Source: an uncultured Pseudomonadales bacterium | GTDB lineage: Bacteria > Pseudomonadota > Gammaproteobacteria > Pseudomonadales > Cellvibrionaceae | NCBI GenBank assembly: GCA_947489425.1 | Contig: CANLDL010000001.1 | Location: 806,001-870,000 of the forward strand | Direction of reading: 5' to 3' | DNA: 64,000 bases | Shown here: in pieces, positions 18,738 through 28,987 of the stretch | Layout of the letters: each line of letters begins with the position of its first letter | Position numbering within the stretch: position 1 is the stretch's first letter | Position numbers and translations under genes: made by a program | Notes under the pieces: generated by a model | The model's input: the letters and a program-made list of their open reading frames with translations, nothing else | Told to the model about the DNA's origin: nothing | The model's database searches: none

Positions 18738-19910
18738 CTAGCCAAATATCTTTGATAAAAACCCGACAGACCGTTTACCACCTTGGTGGCTGCCATCAGA
18801 AAAACCTGAATACACATTCCACAATGTAACAGCAGCATCGCTCGCGTCTTTACCTCCAGCTTCTTTCAGTGTTTGGTAAATAATATCTTCGTGTCTTTCA
18901 TCAAGATTGTATTCATATAGCGTTCGAATAAAGAATAATTGCATCGTATAGGCTGCGGCAAATCGATTACCTTCATTATAATCTTTTGCAAATGTACTTT
19001 GCGCATCAACAAATATACGTTTAAGCGTCTCAATACTACTGCGACTTTTAACGCTAACAACCGTATCTGCCATATAAACGTTATCTAAAAAGACCTCTTT
19101 AGTCGTATCTATAAACAGCGTATTCAAAAAGGCCTTGGTTTTATCAATGCGATGGCGACCATCGATATTACCGTTATAGTGAAAACGTATAGCATCTTCA
19201 AGCTCAGTTTTTAATGTTCCTTGCACGTACGGCATATCTGCAACATTAAGCATACTCATTGCCATAATATCCCACATCGAACCAATCCAGCGCTTTTGCT
19301 CAAACTCGTTGACATAGTCTTTATACTGTTCTGCTATAGCACAAAATATCCGCCAAGCCTCATCTTCTTGTTTTGGCTTTAACTTGGTTACCTTTGGTTC
19401 TGCATAGTACGAGGCTTTATATTTTTTAATAAATTCATCGTCGTAATCATCTGCATAAATGCAGACTTCTCTCAAGGCATCATAGACTTTATTTGGGTGA
19501 CATAATTCTAAAGGGATATCAAAATGAAAGCTTAAAATATCGTCTTTTAGCTGAATTTGAGCAAGCATTAAAGGAGTGAAGTTTATCTCAGCTACACGAC
19601 GCAATATCGCTATACGATTGGCATCTTTAATGTTAAGAAATGGAGCATTAACTCGAAAAGCAGTGTTACTTATCGATAGTGAAATAGAGGCAGAACCATG
19701 ATGGCATGTTACATCAAATTCCTCGTGTGCTTTATTTTTACCAACTATACTAGGGCTAATAAAATTAAGCGTAGCAATCAAAGAGTCTTTGAACTTTCCT
19801 TGATTAAAGGCTTCGGTTGCCTGATCCCAAAAAGCAACGTCATTAACTAGTTTATCGGCATGCTTAATAGGTGGGAAATATCTAGGCATTTTTATCGTCA
19901 TAATGCGCAT
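18738..19910 (-). CDS. Uncharacterised protein with N-terminal YbjN-like domain
   Basis: A 390-residue soluble protein. Residues about 25-165 look like a YbjN or type III secretion chaperone-like fold: alternating beta strands, the phrase HHGSASISLSI, then an ADDYDDEFIKKY helix. The neighbouring protease carries a related segment ending ADEYDNFFMDKF. The middle and C-terminal parts (about 180-390) are helical and I recognise no family. It has no signal peptide or membrane helix. It is 11 nt from the protease gene and 183 nt from mscS, a gap in which I see no clear terminator. Function unknown. Confidence 0.7.
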   Translation of the reverse strand: MRIMTIKMPRYFPPIKHADKLVNDVAFWDQATEAFNQGKFKDSLIATLNFISPSIVGKNKAHEEFDVTCHHGSASISLSISNTAFRVNAPFLNIKDANRIAILRRVAEINFTPLMLAQIQLKDDILSFHFDIPLELCHPNKVYDALREVCIYADDYDDEFIKKYKASYYAEPKVTKLKPKQEDEAWRIFCAIAEQYKDYVNEFEQKRWIGSMWDIMAMSMLNVADMPYVQGTLKTELEDAIRFHYNGNIDGRHRIDKTKAFLNTLFIDTTKEVFLDNVYMADTVVSVKSRSSIETLKRIFVDAQSTFAKDYNEGNRFAAAYTMQLFFIRTLYEYNLDERHEDIIYQTLKEAGGKDASDAAVTLWNVYSGFSDGSHQGGKRSVGFLSKIFG

Positions 19911-20093
19911 CCTTAAAGAAATTATCTAATTATTTTTTATAATTATTCCACTACTGAGTATATACAAACCCATACTTTAATAAAATATTAACACAAATAT
20001 TAATCAAACGAGGTTCACCACATCCACAAACGAAACGACTCTCAATTGGTTAAATTATGCTCCCCAACTATCTAGAAGTAAAAATGAGAACTG

Positions 20094-21239
20094 TTAGTGT
20101 CTCGATGAGCGCTCATTATCTAACACCAGTAAATCAGGGGTTTTAAGCTCTAGACCTGCGATAGTAGCGGCCTCCAAAACAATAGCATTGATAGTGTATA
20201 AGCTGGATAGTAGATGTTTTCTAGCCAGTGAAGTAATTTTTGTTGTAGGTACACTTTCAAGATAAACAAAAAGTGTGTATTCCAAAGCATAGTCTCCCGT
20301 ATTGGTGAGATACCACTCAAACTCTTTTTGATCTTTAATGGGTAGGCCTTTTTTTGCAATAGCCATCTCGTTAGCGGTTGAAAAAAGTTTATCAATTCTG
20401 CGATTAAAATCCTCCAGACTTGATTGCCTTACATTGCAATCTGAAGAAGATAATGCTGGATAACCTATTTTGTAGCTTAATGACTTTCTAATACCATCGG
20501 TACTTGCTATACGACTTAGATTATCTATCTTCGATTCTATAAAGCGTTTATTGCGAATAAATGTTCGGTGATTATTACGAATATCATAGAGAATTGTATA
20601 GATAAAACTTACTTTATGAATAATATATTCATCTTTATAGCCATCAACAACAACCACATCACCATCTTCTAGTATTTTTGTATTAAGAATAATCAGCCCA
20701 CTCAATATATCAGGTGCCCATGCATTACTCGTTAATGCAATAAAACCAATGATAATACCGAAGATACCTGTCGTTTCTAACAGGCTATCCATCTCCCATA
20801 TTTTAATTAAGGTATAGGTCGTTAATAGAAAAACCACCACTAGAAAAATTATTTCAACAATCCGACTGCTATAAGAATCAAGATAAATGGTTTCTTCTTC
20901 GAAGGTCTTCACCTTGCCAAATCGCTTTCTAAAAAAGACATTGCCAATTTTAAAGATAAGAACACTGGCATAAAAACATAAAGCACTATGCGCCATTTTA
21001 ATAAAGAGATTCTCGTAGCTCGTAGTAATTGTCATCAGCAGTAAATCAAATATGTGCAAGACTAAAAATAGCACATTGATGGTGACAAAAAACCGTAGCG
21101 CAGTACTGTGATCTTGCCCTGGATCAATACGATTAATGACCGGCTTTGCAAAGAACAACAATAATAAATTACAAGCAAAGACAAGCCCGTGGATGAGCCA
21201 CTGAGCTTGGGTTAAATCGGGCATATTTATATTTATCAT
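20094..21239 (-). CDS. MscS-family mechanosensitive ion channel
   Basis: A 381-residue membrane protein. The ATG at 21239 with GCAGGG upstream is preferred over a TTG 15 nt earlier. Four hydrophobic segments precede the pore-lining helix, seen as GIFGIIIGFIALTSNAWAPDILSG, and then the MscS beta domain (ILEDGDVVVVDG). The C-terminal domain is cytoplasmic. Such channels open under membrane tension and release solutes. Within the cluster, it puts a membrane-tension valve next to PspA and flotillin, consistent with envelope stress relief. It starts 33 nt after the TerB-like gene. Confidence 0.87.
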   Translation of the reverse strand: MININMPDLTQAQWLIHGLVFACNLLLLFFAKPVINRIDPGQDHSTALRFFVTINVLFLVLHIFDLLLMTITTSYENLFIKMAHSALCFYASVLIFKIGNVFFRKRFGKVKTFEEETIYLDSYSSRIVEIIFLVVVFLLTTYTLIKIWEMDSLLETTGIFGIIIGFIALTSNAWAPDILSGLIILNTKILEDGDVVVVDGYKDEYIIHKVSFIYTILYDIRNNHRTFIRNKRFIESKIDNLSRIASTDGIRKSLSYKIGYPALSSSDCNVRQSSLEDFNRRIDKLFSTANEMAIAKKGLPIKDQKEFEWYLTNTGDYALEYTLFVYLESVPTTKITSLARKHLLSSLYTINAIVLEAATIAGLELKTPDLLVLDNERSSRH

Positions 21240-21272
21240 TATCGGGCCCTGCAAAAGGTGATGATATTAAAA

Positions 21273-21503
21273 CTAAAAATGTTTTTCTTTTATATCAGCG
21301 ATTTTATCCTGCATTGTTTGCGTTAACTCTTCTTCTGTCAATTTGTCAAAAATAGAGTTAAGCACTCTCTTTTCATCATCGTCAACAACGCCATCTCTCA
21401 ACGCAATTGCCAGTAAGTCGTTTAACTCGTTAATTAATAATTTTCCATCATTGGCAAAACATTGAATAGAGTGGTAAGTCAATTCTAAATAATCGTTGCT
21501 CAT
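21273..21503 (-). CDS. Small TerB-like protein
   Basis: A 76-residue acidic helical protein. The central LLAIALRDGVVDDDEKRVLNSIFDKL resembles the repeated DG..E helix pair of the TerB/TerB-like tellurite-resistance fold, which is often found with stress-response ATPases and membrane proteins. It is about half the usual TerB length, so it may hold a single helical repeat. The call is by motif only. It sits between the giant ATPase (52 nt upstream) and mscS, supporting co-transcription. Confidence 0.6.
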   Translation of the reverse strand: MSNDYLELTYHSIQCFANDGKLLINELNDLLAIALRDGVVDDDEKRVLNSIFDKLTEEELTQTMQDKIADIKEKHF

Positions 21504-21555
21504 TGTTAATCCCTTGGTTATAAATAATGTTTAAGAATATACTTAAATGATACTA

Positions 21556-24500
21556 CTATTTACTGATTTTACCTTTGGCTTTTTTCTTGGGTTTATCGGC
21601 GGTTCTGTTATTTTTAAGCTCTAATACTTTTTTTGATAACTCGGCAACCCGGTAATAGGTGCGCAAATCAACCGCAAGCTTTTTATTCATCTTTTTCATC
21701 AATGGTTTGGCAATAGCGTCAACTTCCTCAGCAAGTACCAACAGAGATTGGCTAACTGTAGCCTCATTACTAGCTTCCAGTGTTGCATCAATTTTTTCTA
21801 AAACAGCCACCATTGCCGTCACCATTTGTGAGCTTTCAGGTACTGCAGCCTGATTATCATCATCACTTAATAAAGGCATGGCATTACTTTCTTCTAAGGT
21901 TTCGGCTAAGGATACGAGAGATTCTCCATTACTGGCCGTAACATCACTTAGATTCTGTAAACCGCTGACAATATTATTTAACTGAGACGACAGCTCATTG
22001 CTCGCATTGGCCTGCCCTAAATCTTTTAAGCCACTAACAATATCATTCAACTGAACAACAACTTTGCTGCCTATATCAGCATCGTCGCCACCCATGGCTT
22101 TATTCCGCAAGAAATCTTCTTTAATCTGCTGCCAACGATCGGCCTGCTCGTCTGTCATATTACCTCGTAGCTCAGCAAGTTTTAGTAAGTTATTTTCTGC
22201 ACCTATTGTTAACAGTTGAGACTCACCTAAATAATGGTCCGCTATCATCTCCATCATTTCTTCTTCGTTCATCACAGCTGATACTTTCTCGGCCATTTTA
22301 TTCATGTTTCGGTAGCTGCCTTGCAGCTTAAATGAAGGCTCCGTACGATATTTATCATTCTGCGCTGCAGATGCGATATATTGCTGGTTAATCTTCAAGA
22401 CGACATCTTGAATCACAAAGAGCTTGCGTAAAACCTCTGTAATCTCATTGACTTCAGCACCACTGTATTGATGACTTAAATCAGTCGTTGGAATATTTTC
22501 TCCCTTAGCAATGCGTACTAATTTGTACACATCATCTAACTCACGCAGCGCTAATGGAGCTAGCACAGGGTTAGAGGTCAGAGAATTCTCTATATAACTT
22601 AAAGCAAATTGCTCGTCCATTCCGCCTAAGATGTCACCCAAATTATAAATATCTGCGCGGTTAGCTAACATATCGGGCACCTGGAAGGCTTCACCTGATT
22701 CCGTATAAGGGTTACCGGCCATTACCACGCAAAATTTACGGCCACGCATATCGTAGGTTTTGGTTTTACCTTTCCAAATACCCTCTATGCGCCGTGTACC
22801 ATCACACAGAGAAATAAATTTTTGTAAAAATTCGGGGTGAGTATGCTGGATGTCATCGAGATACAACATGACATTATTGCCCATCTCCAGACCAAGATTC
22901 AGCTTGATTAACTCTTGCTGGGCAGTAGCATTAGGCGCTTGTGCTGGATCTAGTGATAAAACATCATGACCTAGAGATGGGCAATTGATCTTCATAAAAA
23001 TCAAACCCAAGCGGCTTGCAACATACTCCATCAAGGTTGTTTTACCATAACCAGGTGGCGATATCATCATCAACAAGCCCATTAAATCAGTTCGCTTATT
23101 TTCACCCACCGTACCCATTTGCTTAGCGAGGTTATCACCAATAATCGGTAAATAGGCCTCGTTAATAAGTCGGTTACGTACAAAAGAACTCAATGGTCTT
23201 GGCTTATACTCGTCAAGCCTTAGAGCATCGCGCTCAGATTGTGTGGTTTGCTGACGAATATCTAAATAACGGTGATAAGCGGGGATTACTTTTTTACGAT
23301 GGTGCTCTATGCGTTGCAAGAACGTATCGACAGAAAAAGATAATGTTTGTTGAGCGATACGGCTATGATCTCCCAACAAACCGCTAACACTTACCTCTAA
23401 ATCAGCCTCAACAAATCGTCGACTCAAACGTGTATCGGCGTTAATTAAAGCAATGGCCTCTGGGATATAATGCTCTAACAAGCTTAGTTTTTTTCCGGCA
23501 ACTAACGCTGTAAGCCATGCGTGGGTTAAGTTCCAACGCTCAGCAGGCCAGCCCATAAGCTTCTCTAAAGACTTCTGGTATTGCCTCCAGGTAGAATCAT
23601 TCAACGAGCGTTTAAATTCCTCAACGAGTTCCGTCGCGTACTTACTACCAATAAATTCTAAGCGCTCACGACTAAGCTCGGCCACCAAATATTCTGCGGC
23701 TCTATCGAGCACAAGCGAATCAACAGGTAGTGAGTGAACTTCAACGAACTGCTTAAACGCAGAGTTAACCTCGGCAACCAATAGATCAATTGCATTACTG
23801 CTTGCAAAGGTTTCTCGCATTTGAGCAGCAGATTGCGCACGTTCCGGCCACGTCTCATGGCTTAGGTTATAGTGGATAGTATTGTGCTTTGCATTAATGT
23901 TGGCCCAAAATACTTGTGCAACGCCACGGCTTAGCGGGTCAAAACATAGTAAGTCCGCTCTCTCTATTGCCGGTATTATGGCCTGCAACAGTAAGGTCGC
24001 ATCGTGGTCGTGGACACCCTTTTCATAGCCCTCTTTATAGCGAGGAGTCGCGAAGTGCCTTACCATATTATTAAGCGTTGCTTTATCGCTTATGGCAGCA
24101 TGTAGAGACTCTATTGATAAACCATCTTGCTGATTTTTTGCAGCATCCATGATTGAAGCGGCTAAGTACTCTGATCGATAAAGCTGCTCGGTCTCTGACT
24201 CAAGGGATAAATCCCAATAGTCTTTTAAATCAAGTAACTCTTGATTTTCAATCTCTTCATAAAAATTGGTGCCTGTTAAATGTATATTTAACTTACCCGA
24301 GCGAGGCAGTATTGTCAGATCGAGCTCTTGAGTATTGACACTAAACTTATGTCGAGGCCCAAGCTTTATAACATTACCGCCTTCCTCAAAAATATCTGTT
24401 TTATCACGAAGGGCTCTTAATGCCTGCTCCTTAATAGCCTTTGCCCGCGCTTCGATATCATCGGCTTTTACAGCGCTATCCAATTCACGTAAACGGACGA

Positions 24501-26970
24501 CTAGCTCACGTATTTTGGCGACTAACGAGTCTGCTGCAAAATAGGTATTAAGCTCATCAATTTCTGTAAATTTTAAGGAGCGTTTTTCAATACTACCCAA
24601 TATACGATCGGCAGCGTCGGTAACGGCTTGCGCTTTACGTTGGCGTTCATCTTGTAATAGCTGTTTATGCGATTCAAAGGATTGATAAATTTCTTCGCGT
24701 TTACTGATAATATCATTTAAGAATTCATCGTAATCACTAAATTGACTTTCTAATTCTTCTAACTGCACTAATAGGCGTGACAGTTGTTCATCACATTTTT
24801 CTGGCGTCGTCGATAAACCTAAAGCATTAGTAATTGTTTGGGAAAACAACTTAAACTGCGCACCAAATTGTGCGATTGCCTCGGCCGAACCCAAGCCTTT
24901 TTGTTTGTGTTTGGCTTGCGCTTTGCTTTGATTAAGCTTGGAATACACCTCTGAAATGGTATCGATGATACGCGTACGCACAGTAGCATCGTCGATTTTT
25001 AATGTACTCATCAACTCGGATAGTAAATCAAGACCAGCTGCAGTCGACTCTATTTCTTCAATTAGCGGCTTTAAGCTAGCAATACTTTCAACGCTATCAA
25101 CTTGTTTGTTTAAGTCATCAATCTTTTTAAGATATGGCATTAATGCCTTTTCATCGACCAAAAATTCAACGGTCTGTTCGCTTAACCCCTGTTCTATTTC
25201 GACCAATTGCTCATCTAAAATCGTGATGCGATCAACATCAATATAGCGATACTCTCTAATTGTAGTCAGATGCCCCCGTTGCTTTCTTATTTGCCCTAAT
25301 GCATCAACGTAACTTTCGGCGGTCTGCCAATTATCTGGACGAACCGAAACCAATAAGCTCTCTTGAACTCGCTCAGCTTCAGCCATTGTTTTTGATGATT
25401 GTTGGCGTATGCTTTCAACTTTTTCAAACTCATCGATAACAAGTTCGGCGGTTTCGGTGATTTTTTTAAGAACGGCTCCAATACCTTGTATTTCTTCCTC
25501 AAGGATCCAATAGTGATCATCAAAGGTTTTTCTAACCGCCTTACTCAGCTCTTCATAGAGTCGCACCGAAACAGACTGGTTATTAATCATCCGACAAATA
25601 CTGTATAAATCAGAAATACCTCTAACAAGAACAGCATTACCTATACGCCCGAAAAATGTCTGGCTCTCTGGCGCTTTACTAGCAAATTCGGCGCTTACAT
25701 AAGGCGTATCCCATAACTGCATTGGGTGTACACGTGTGGGCTCTAGCTCCGCTGAAAAAATAACAATACGACCATTGTCAAAGCGAGCATAGCCGTTGCC
25801 ATAAATTGGGTTTTTTAGTGTTTTCTCAATCATGTTGTAGGCAAACAAGCCTATCACACCATCCTCTGGTTCATAGAAAACGTAAAGCACATCTTCGCCA
25901 TTGGGTGATCGCATACTACGTTTAAACTTTAAACCTTTTTGCTGTTCATCAAAGGTCTTGTGTTCACCGTTTTCTAAATAATAACCACCAGGAAATATGA
26001 TCCCATGATCCTCTGGTAGCTGTACGCAAGATTCGCCAATAGCATCGACCCGCAATACTTCTTGAGTTAGCGTATTAAAAATAAGATAGCGCCATTGCTC
26101 TTCTTTATAGGGGAGAATTTTGACTAAAATTAGCTTGCCGACCTTAGCATAAGCAATATCGGCATCGTCTAAAGATTGCGTTTTATCATCAACAGGCTCG
26201 CGATAAACACCCAAACCATCTTCTGTATTATTTTCTATTTTTAGGGTTAAATCGCCGTTAAGAGTTTCGACAAATACCGTATCTAAGATATTAATGTGCG
26301 AATGACGCCCATGAACGATATCGTCTCTCGATGTTTCAATCCATTCAAAGTCATAAGGTGGTGGTAGTTGTATATCGCGTTCGCCGCGATTATCAATGTA
26401 CTCTATATTTTTTCCATCGGCAGAGATAGACCAACGAAAGACTCGAATGTCTTCTAACTTTTCACCTATTTGAAAGCCAGCCAATAATTTGCCTTTATTA
26501 ACAGATAGCTGAATAAGTCGAGTATTTTTGTAATAGCGATAAAGCTCATCAAAATCATTAACAAAGCGAGAATCAGCTAAAAAAGTACCACCCGACTCAA
26601 CGGGTAGCATTTCAACATTACCATCAGCCTCTTTAATACTAAACAGAGAAAACACATCTTCAACTTTAGTATCTTTCTTAAGGCCAATAAAAACGTTATA
26701 GCCAAATAATAGGTGCTCTCCAACCTGCACAATATCTCTAGCAATACAGTTGTTTTCTGTTCTAACTCGCACTCGTGCAAGAACACTCATATCTGAGCTG
26801 CCAAATTCCTTTAAGCGCTCTTCATTCAGATTTTGTGTCTGCTGGTTAAGTTCTCGCCCCTGCTCAATCAGTCGCTGACGAATAAGCTCGTAAGCACCAC
26901 CTTCAGCAACGGCTTTATCAACTATATTAGTTTCGCTTTTAGGAGAATTTGATTTACCCTGAGCGGCCAT
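21556..26970 (-). CDS. Giant DUF3686-type AAA+ ATPase
   Basis: An 1804-residue cytoplasmic ATPase of the family annotated as a DNA-repair ATPase with DUF3686, although a DNA repair role is not demonstrated. Roughly residues 50-450 form a beta-rich N-terminal domain, 480-800 a long coiled-coil, and 1250-1480 the AAA+ module with Walker A PPGYGKTT near residue 1305, Walker B VMLYLDDIQH near 1372, and a sensor-1 segment VVMAGNPYTESG. The C-terminus carries a tandem repeat of about 27 residues. It lies between the flotillin and TerB-like genes, and is probably a remodelling motor for the membrane module. Confidence 0.87.
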   Translation of the reverse strand: MAAQGKSNSPKSETNIVDKAVAEGGAYELIRQRLIEQGRELNQQTQNLNEERLKEFGSSDMSVLARVRVRTENNCIARDIVQVGEHLLFGYNVFIGLKKDTKVEDVFSLFSIKEADGNVEMLPVESGGTFLADSRFVNDFDELYRYYKNTRLIQLSVNKGKLLAGFQIGEKLEDIRVFRWSISADGKNIEYIDNRGERDIQLPPPYDFEWIETSRDDIVHGRHSHINILDTVFVETLNGDLTLKIENNTEDGLGVYREPVDDKTQSLDDADIAYAKVGKLILVKILPYKEEQWRYLIFNTLTQEVLRVDAIGESCVQLPEDHGIIFPGGYYLENGEHKTFDEQQKGLKFKRSMRSPNGEDVLYVFYEPEDGVIGLFAYNMIEKTLKNPIYGNGYARFDNGRIVIFSAELEPTRVHPMQLWDTPYVSAEFASKAPESQTFFGRIGNAVLVRGISDLYSICRMINNQSVSVRLYEELSKAVRKTFDDHYWILEEEIQGIGAVLKKITETAELVIDEFEKVESIRQQSSKTMAEAERVQESLLVSVRPDNWQTAESYVDALGQIRKQRGHLTTIREYRYIDVDRITILDEQLVEIEQGLSEQTVEFLVDEKALMPYLKKIDDLNKQVDSVESIASLKPLIEEIESTAAGLDLLSELMSTLKIDDATVRTRIIDTISEVYSKLNQSKAQAKHKQKGLGSAEAIAQFGAQFKLFSQTITNALGLSTTPEKCDEQLSRLLVQLEELESQFSDYDEFLNDIISKREEIYQSFESHKQLLQDERQRKAQAVTDAADRILGSIEKRSLKFTEIDELNTYFAADSLVAKIRELVVRLRELDSAVKADDIEARAKAIKEQALRALRDKTDIFEEGGNVIKLGPRHKFSVNTQELDLTILPRSGKLNIHLTGTNFYEEIENQELLDLKDYWDLSLESETEQLYRSEYLAASIMDAAKNQQDGLSIESLHAAISDKATLNNMVRHFATPRYKEGYEKGVHDHDATLLLQAIIPAIERADLLCFDPLSRGVAQVFWANINAKHNTIHYNLSHETWPERAQSAAQMRETFASSNAIDLLVAEVNSAFKQFVEVHSLPVDSLVLDRAAEYLVAELSRERLEFIGSKYATELVEEFKRSLNDSTWRQYQKSLEKLMGWPAERWNLTHAWLTALVAGKKLSLLEHYIPEAIALINADTRLSRRFVEADLEVSVSGLLGDHSRIAQQTLSFSVDTFLQRIEHHRKKVIPAYHRYLDIRQQTTQSERDALRLDEYKPRPLSSFVRNRLINEAYLPIIGDNLAKQMGTVGENKRTDLMGLLMMISPPGYGKTTLMEYVASRLGLIFMKINCPSLGHDVLSLDPAQAPNATAQQELIKLNLGLEMGNNVMLYLDDIQHTHPEFLQKFISLCDGTRRIEGIWKGKTKTYDMRGRKFCVVMAGNPYTESGEAFQVPDMLANRADIYNLGDILGGMDEQFALSYIENSLTSNPVLAPLALRELDDVYKLVRIAKGENIPTTDLSHQYSGAEVNEITEVLRKLFVIQDVVLKINQQYIASAAQNDKYRTEPSFKLQGSYRNMNKMAEKVSAVMNEEEMMEMIADHYLGESQLLTIGAENNLLKLAELRGNMTDEQADRWQQIKEDFLRNKAMGGDDADIGSKVVVQLNDIVSGLKDLGQANASNELSSQLNNIVSGLQNLSDVTASNGESLVSLAETLEESNAMPLLSDDDNQAAVPESSQMVTAMVAVLEKIDATLEASNEATVSQSLLVLAEEVDAIAKPLMKKMNKKLAVDLRTYYRVAELSKKVLELKNNRTADKPKKKAKGKISK

Positions 26971-27055
26971 AACACTATCCTTCTATCAATGGCATTAGCA
27001 AAAAATAAGCGGAATATAATGCTTTTAAATAGGCGTTACTAACCCCCAAACATTA

Positions 27056-28939
27056 TTAAATTTCAGTCTTATCTTCTTTATTTTTAGCAGATTTATTAAC
27101 AAACTTGCTCACTAGCGAAGTAATCGTACTGCTTTTATCGGCTAAACCATCAATCGCCTTACCAATAGATAGTGCTTTCGCAAAATTATTAAAGAAGTGA
27201 TCTTCACCGCCGACGATATCGATATTCGCTTTTTGCAGTGCAGTAGCTAGCACATCTGCATTCTCTTTCGCTATATCTTTACCTGCCTCGATAGACGCCA
27301 ATGCTTCTTTCAGCGCAGTTTCCAAGCTCATACGGAATTCCTCATGGTCTCTAGCGCTGTCACTCATAGAGTCCATTGCCTGAAACTTCTCAACTAAACC
27401 GTCGGCTTCGGCTTTGAATTGCTCGCGCGTCACATTGGCGCCGGCCAAACCGATTTCTTTTTGTGCTGTGGCCTCTGCATTACCTTTCGCATCAATCACT
27501 TTGGCCTCTGCAAAACCTTCTTTTTCTAGCGCATCGGCTTTTGCTTCCTGCACTTTAGCTTCGGCAAGCCCAGGAGCTGCACGCTCTGCCTGAACACCTT
27601 CTGCCAATTTCTTCTTGCCATCAGCTTCTTTGGCCGCAGCCTCTAGGTGTGCCTGTGCGATAGTCGTAATCTCTGTAGACTTATGCTTAGCGGCTAATTC
27701 TTCAGCCTCTGCGGCTTTGACTTGCTTAACTTTCTCTTCATCTGCTTGCGCTTCTGCAGCTAGCACTTGCACTTGCTTTTGTCGATCCGCCTCGGAGACT
27801 TCCCGTACTTCCTTGATTCGCTCTTCTTCTATCGCTACGGTTTTATCGACCACAACGCGTTCGCGAATAACATTGGCAATTTCTTTTTTCTCAACTTCTA
27901 CAGCTTTTTCTGCTTCGATACGCTGTAGTTCGACCTCGCGCTCACGAGCAACTATTTCTAAGTCACGCGCACGAGTGACCTTTTCTTCCTCAATAGCTAC
28001 TGCACGCTGTCTATTTTGTTCGGCAACTTCGATTTCACGCTTTTGGTTTTCAGTTTGGACAGCCAAGTCTTGCTCAACAGAGATAGTGGTTGTCTCTGCT
28101 TTTTTACGTTCTTCTTCCTGTACTTTTTTGGTTTCGGCTTCTTCCCGTGCACGCAGCGTTGCTATTTCTCGCTCTTGCTTTGCCTCGGCATCTGCTTGCT
28201 GACGTTGCAGTTCTAGCATTGCCTCAACGGTTTCAACATCTTTTTTCTTAATCGCCAATTGCTCATCACGCTCAAGTATATTCGTACGTACATTTTGTGT
28301 AGCAGTAAGCTCTGTAATTTTTTTGATACCTTCAGCATCAAGAATATTATTTGGGTCAAGTGCAGATTTAGGAGTTTGTTCTAAGTAATCAATCGCAACG
28401 TCTTCAAGAATATAACCATTTAAGTCATTGCCAATAACTTCAATAATTTTTTCGCGAAATTCTTGTCGATTCTCAAATAAATTTACAAATTCAATTTGCT
28501 TACCCACCGTTTTTAATGCCTCGGAGAACTTAGCATTAAATAGCAAATTAACGGCCTCTCTATCCGATGCACGTTCGGCGCCCACGGATTTAGCAACCTT
28601 GAGCACATCTTGTGTTGTTTCGTTAACGCGCAAGTAAAATGCAACGGTAATATCTGCACGCATATTATCTCGACAAATCAAACCGTCTTGGCCGCGCCTA
28701 TCTACCTCCAAAGTGATTAAGGAGATTTTCATTAATTCTTTTTTGTAGATAACAGGATATACAATTGCACCTGTAAAACTTACCTTTAGCGCGCCACCCA
28801 AACCGTTAATAATTAACGCTGTACCCTGAGGCACTTTGATATACCAAGCCTTTACAACCGCTATTAATCCTAGCCCAATAATAAAAAGAACACCAAAACC
28901 AACAATAAAGCCTGCAACATCTGGGATATACTGACTCAT
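27056..28939 (-). CDS. yqiK: YqiK-like flotillin (SPFH/Band 7) protein
   Basis: A 627-residue membrane-anchored flotillin. One N-terminal hydrophobic helix (about 8-30) is followed by an SPFH domain (30-230) with KVPQGTALIINGLGG near its start. A long Ala/Glu/Lys/Arg-rich coiled coil (about 240-520) and a C-terminal tail follow. Flotillins organise membrane microdomains and oligomerise through the coiled coil. The gene follows the YqiJ-like gene by 48 nt, as yqiJ-yqiK do in E. coli, and leads into the AAA+ ATPase. The repetitive coiled coil explains the long antisense reading frames seen over it. Confidence 0.9.
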   Translation of the reverse strand: MSQYIPDVAGFIVGFGVLFIIGLGLIAVVKAWYIKVPQGTALIINGLGGALKVSFTGAIVYPVIYKKELMKISLITLEVDRRGQDGLICRDNMRADITVAFYLRVNETTQDVLKVAKSVGAERASDREAVNLLFNAKFSEALKTVGKQIEFVNLFENRQEFREKIIEVIGNDLNGYILEDVAIDYLEQTPKSALDPNNILDAEGIKKITELTATQNVRTNILERDEQLAIKKKDVETVEAMLELQRQQADAEAKQEREIATLRAREEAETKKVQEEERKKAETTTISVEQDLAVQTENQKREIEVAEQNRQRAVAIEEEKVTRARDLEIVAREREVELQRIEAEKAVEVEKKEIANVIRERVVVDKTVAIEEERIKEVREVSEADRQKQVQVLAAEAQADEEKVKQVKAAEAEELAAKHKSTEITTIAQAHLEAAAKEADGKKKLAEGVQAERAAPGLAEAKVQEAKADALEKEGFAEAKVIDAKGNAEATAQKEIGLAGANVTREQFKAEADGLVEKFQAMDSMSDSARDHEEFRMSLETALKEALASIEAGKDIAKENADVLATALQKANIDIVGGEDHFFNNFAKALSIGKAIDGLADKSSTITSLVSKFVNKSAKNKEDKTEI

Positions 28940-28987
28940 AACACTTACACTCCATTTTTGTTAACTTTTAACGTTATAACAATGTAT

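Noticed and set aside
19911..20093. 183-nt gap between mscS and the YbjN-like gene as a possible operon boundary
   Set aside because: No terminator hairpin and no convincing promoter found; I keep the genes as one cluster but note that an internal start is possible.
27615..28202. Ser/Cys-rich 195-residue plus-strand frame inside the flotillin gene
   Set aside because: It is the antisense shadow of the Glu/Ala-rich coiled coil, a common artefact of biased codon use.
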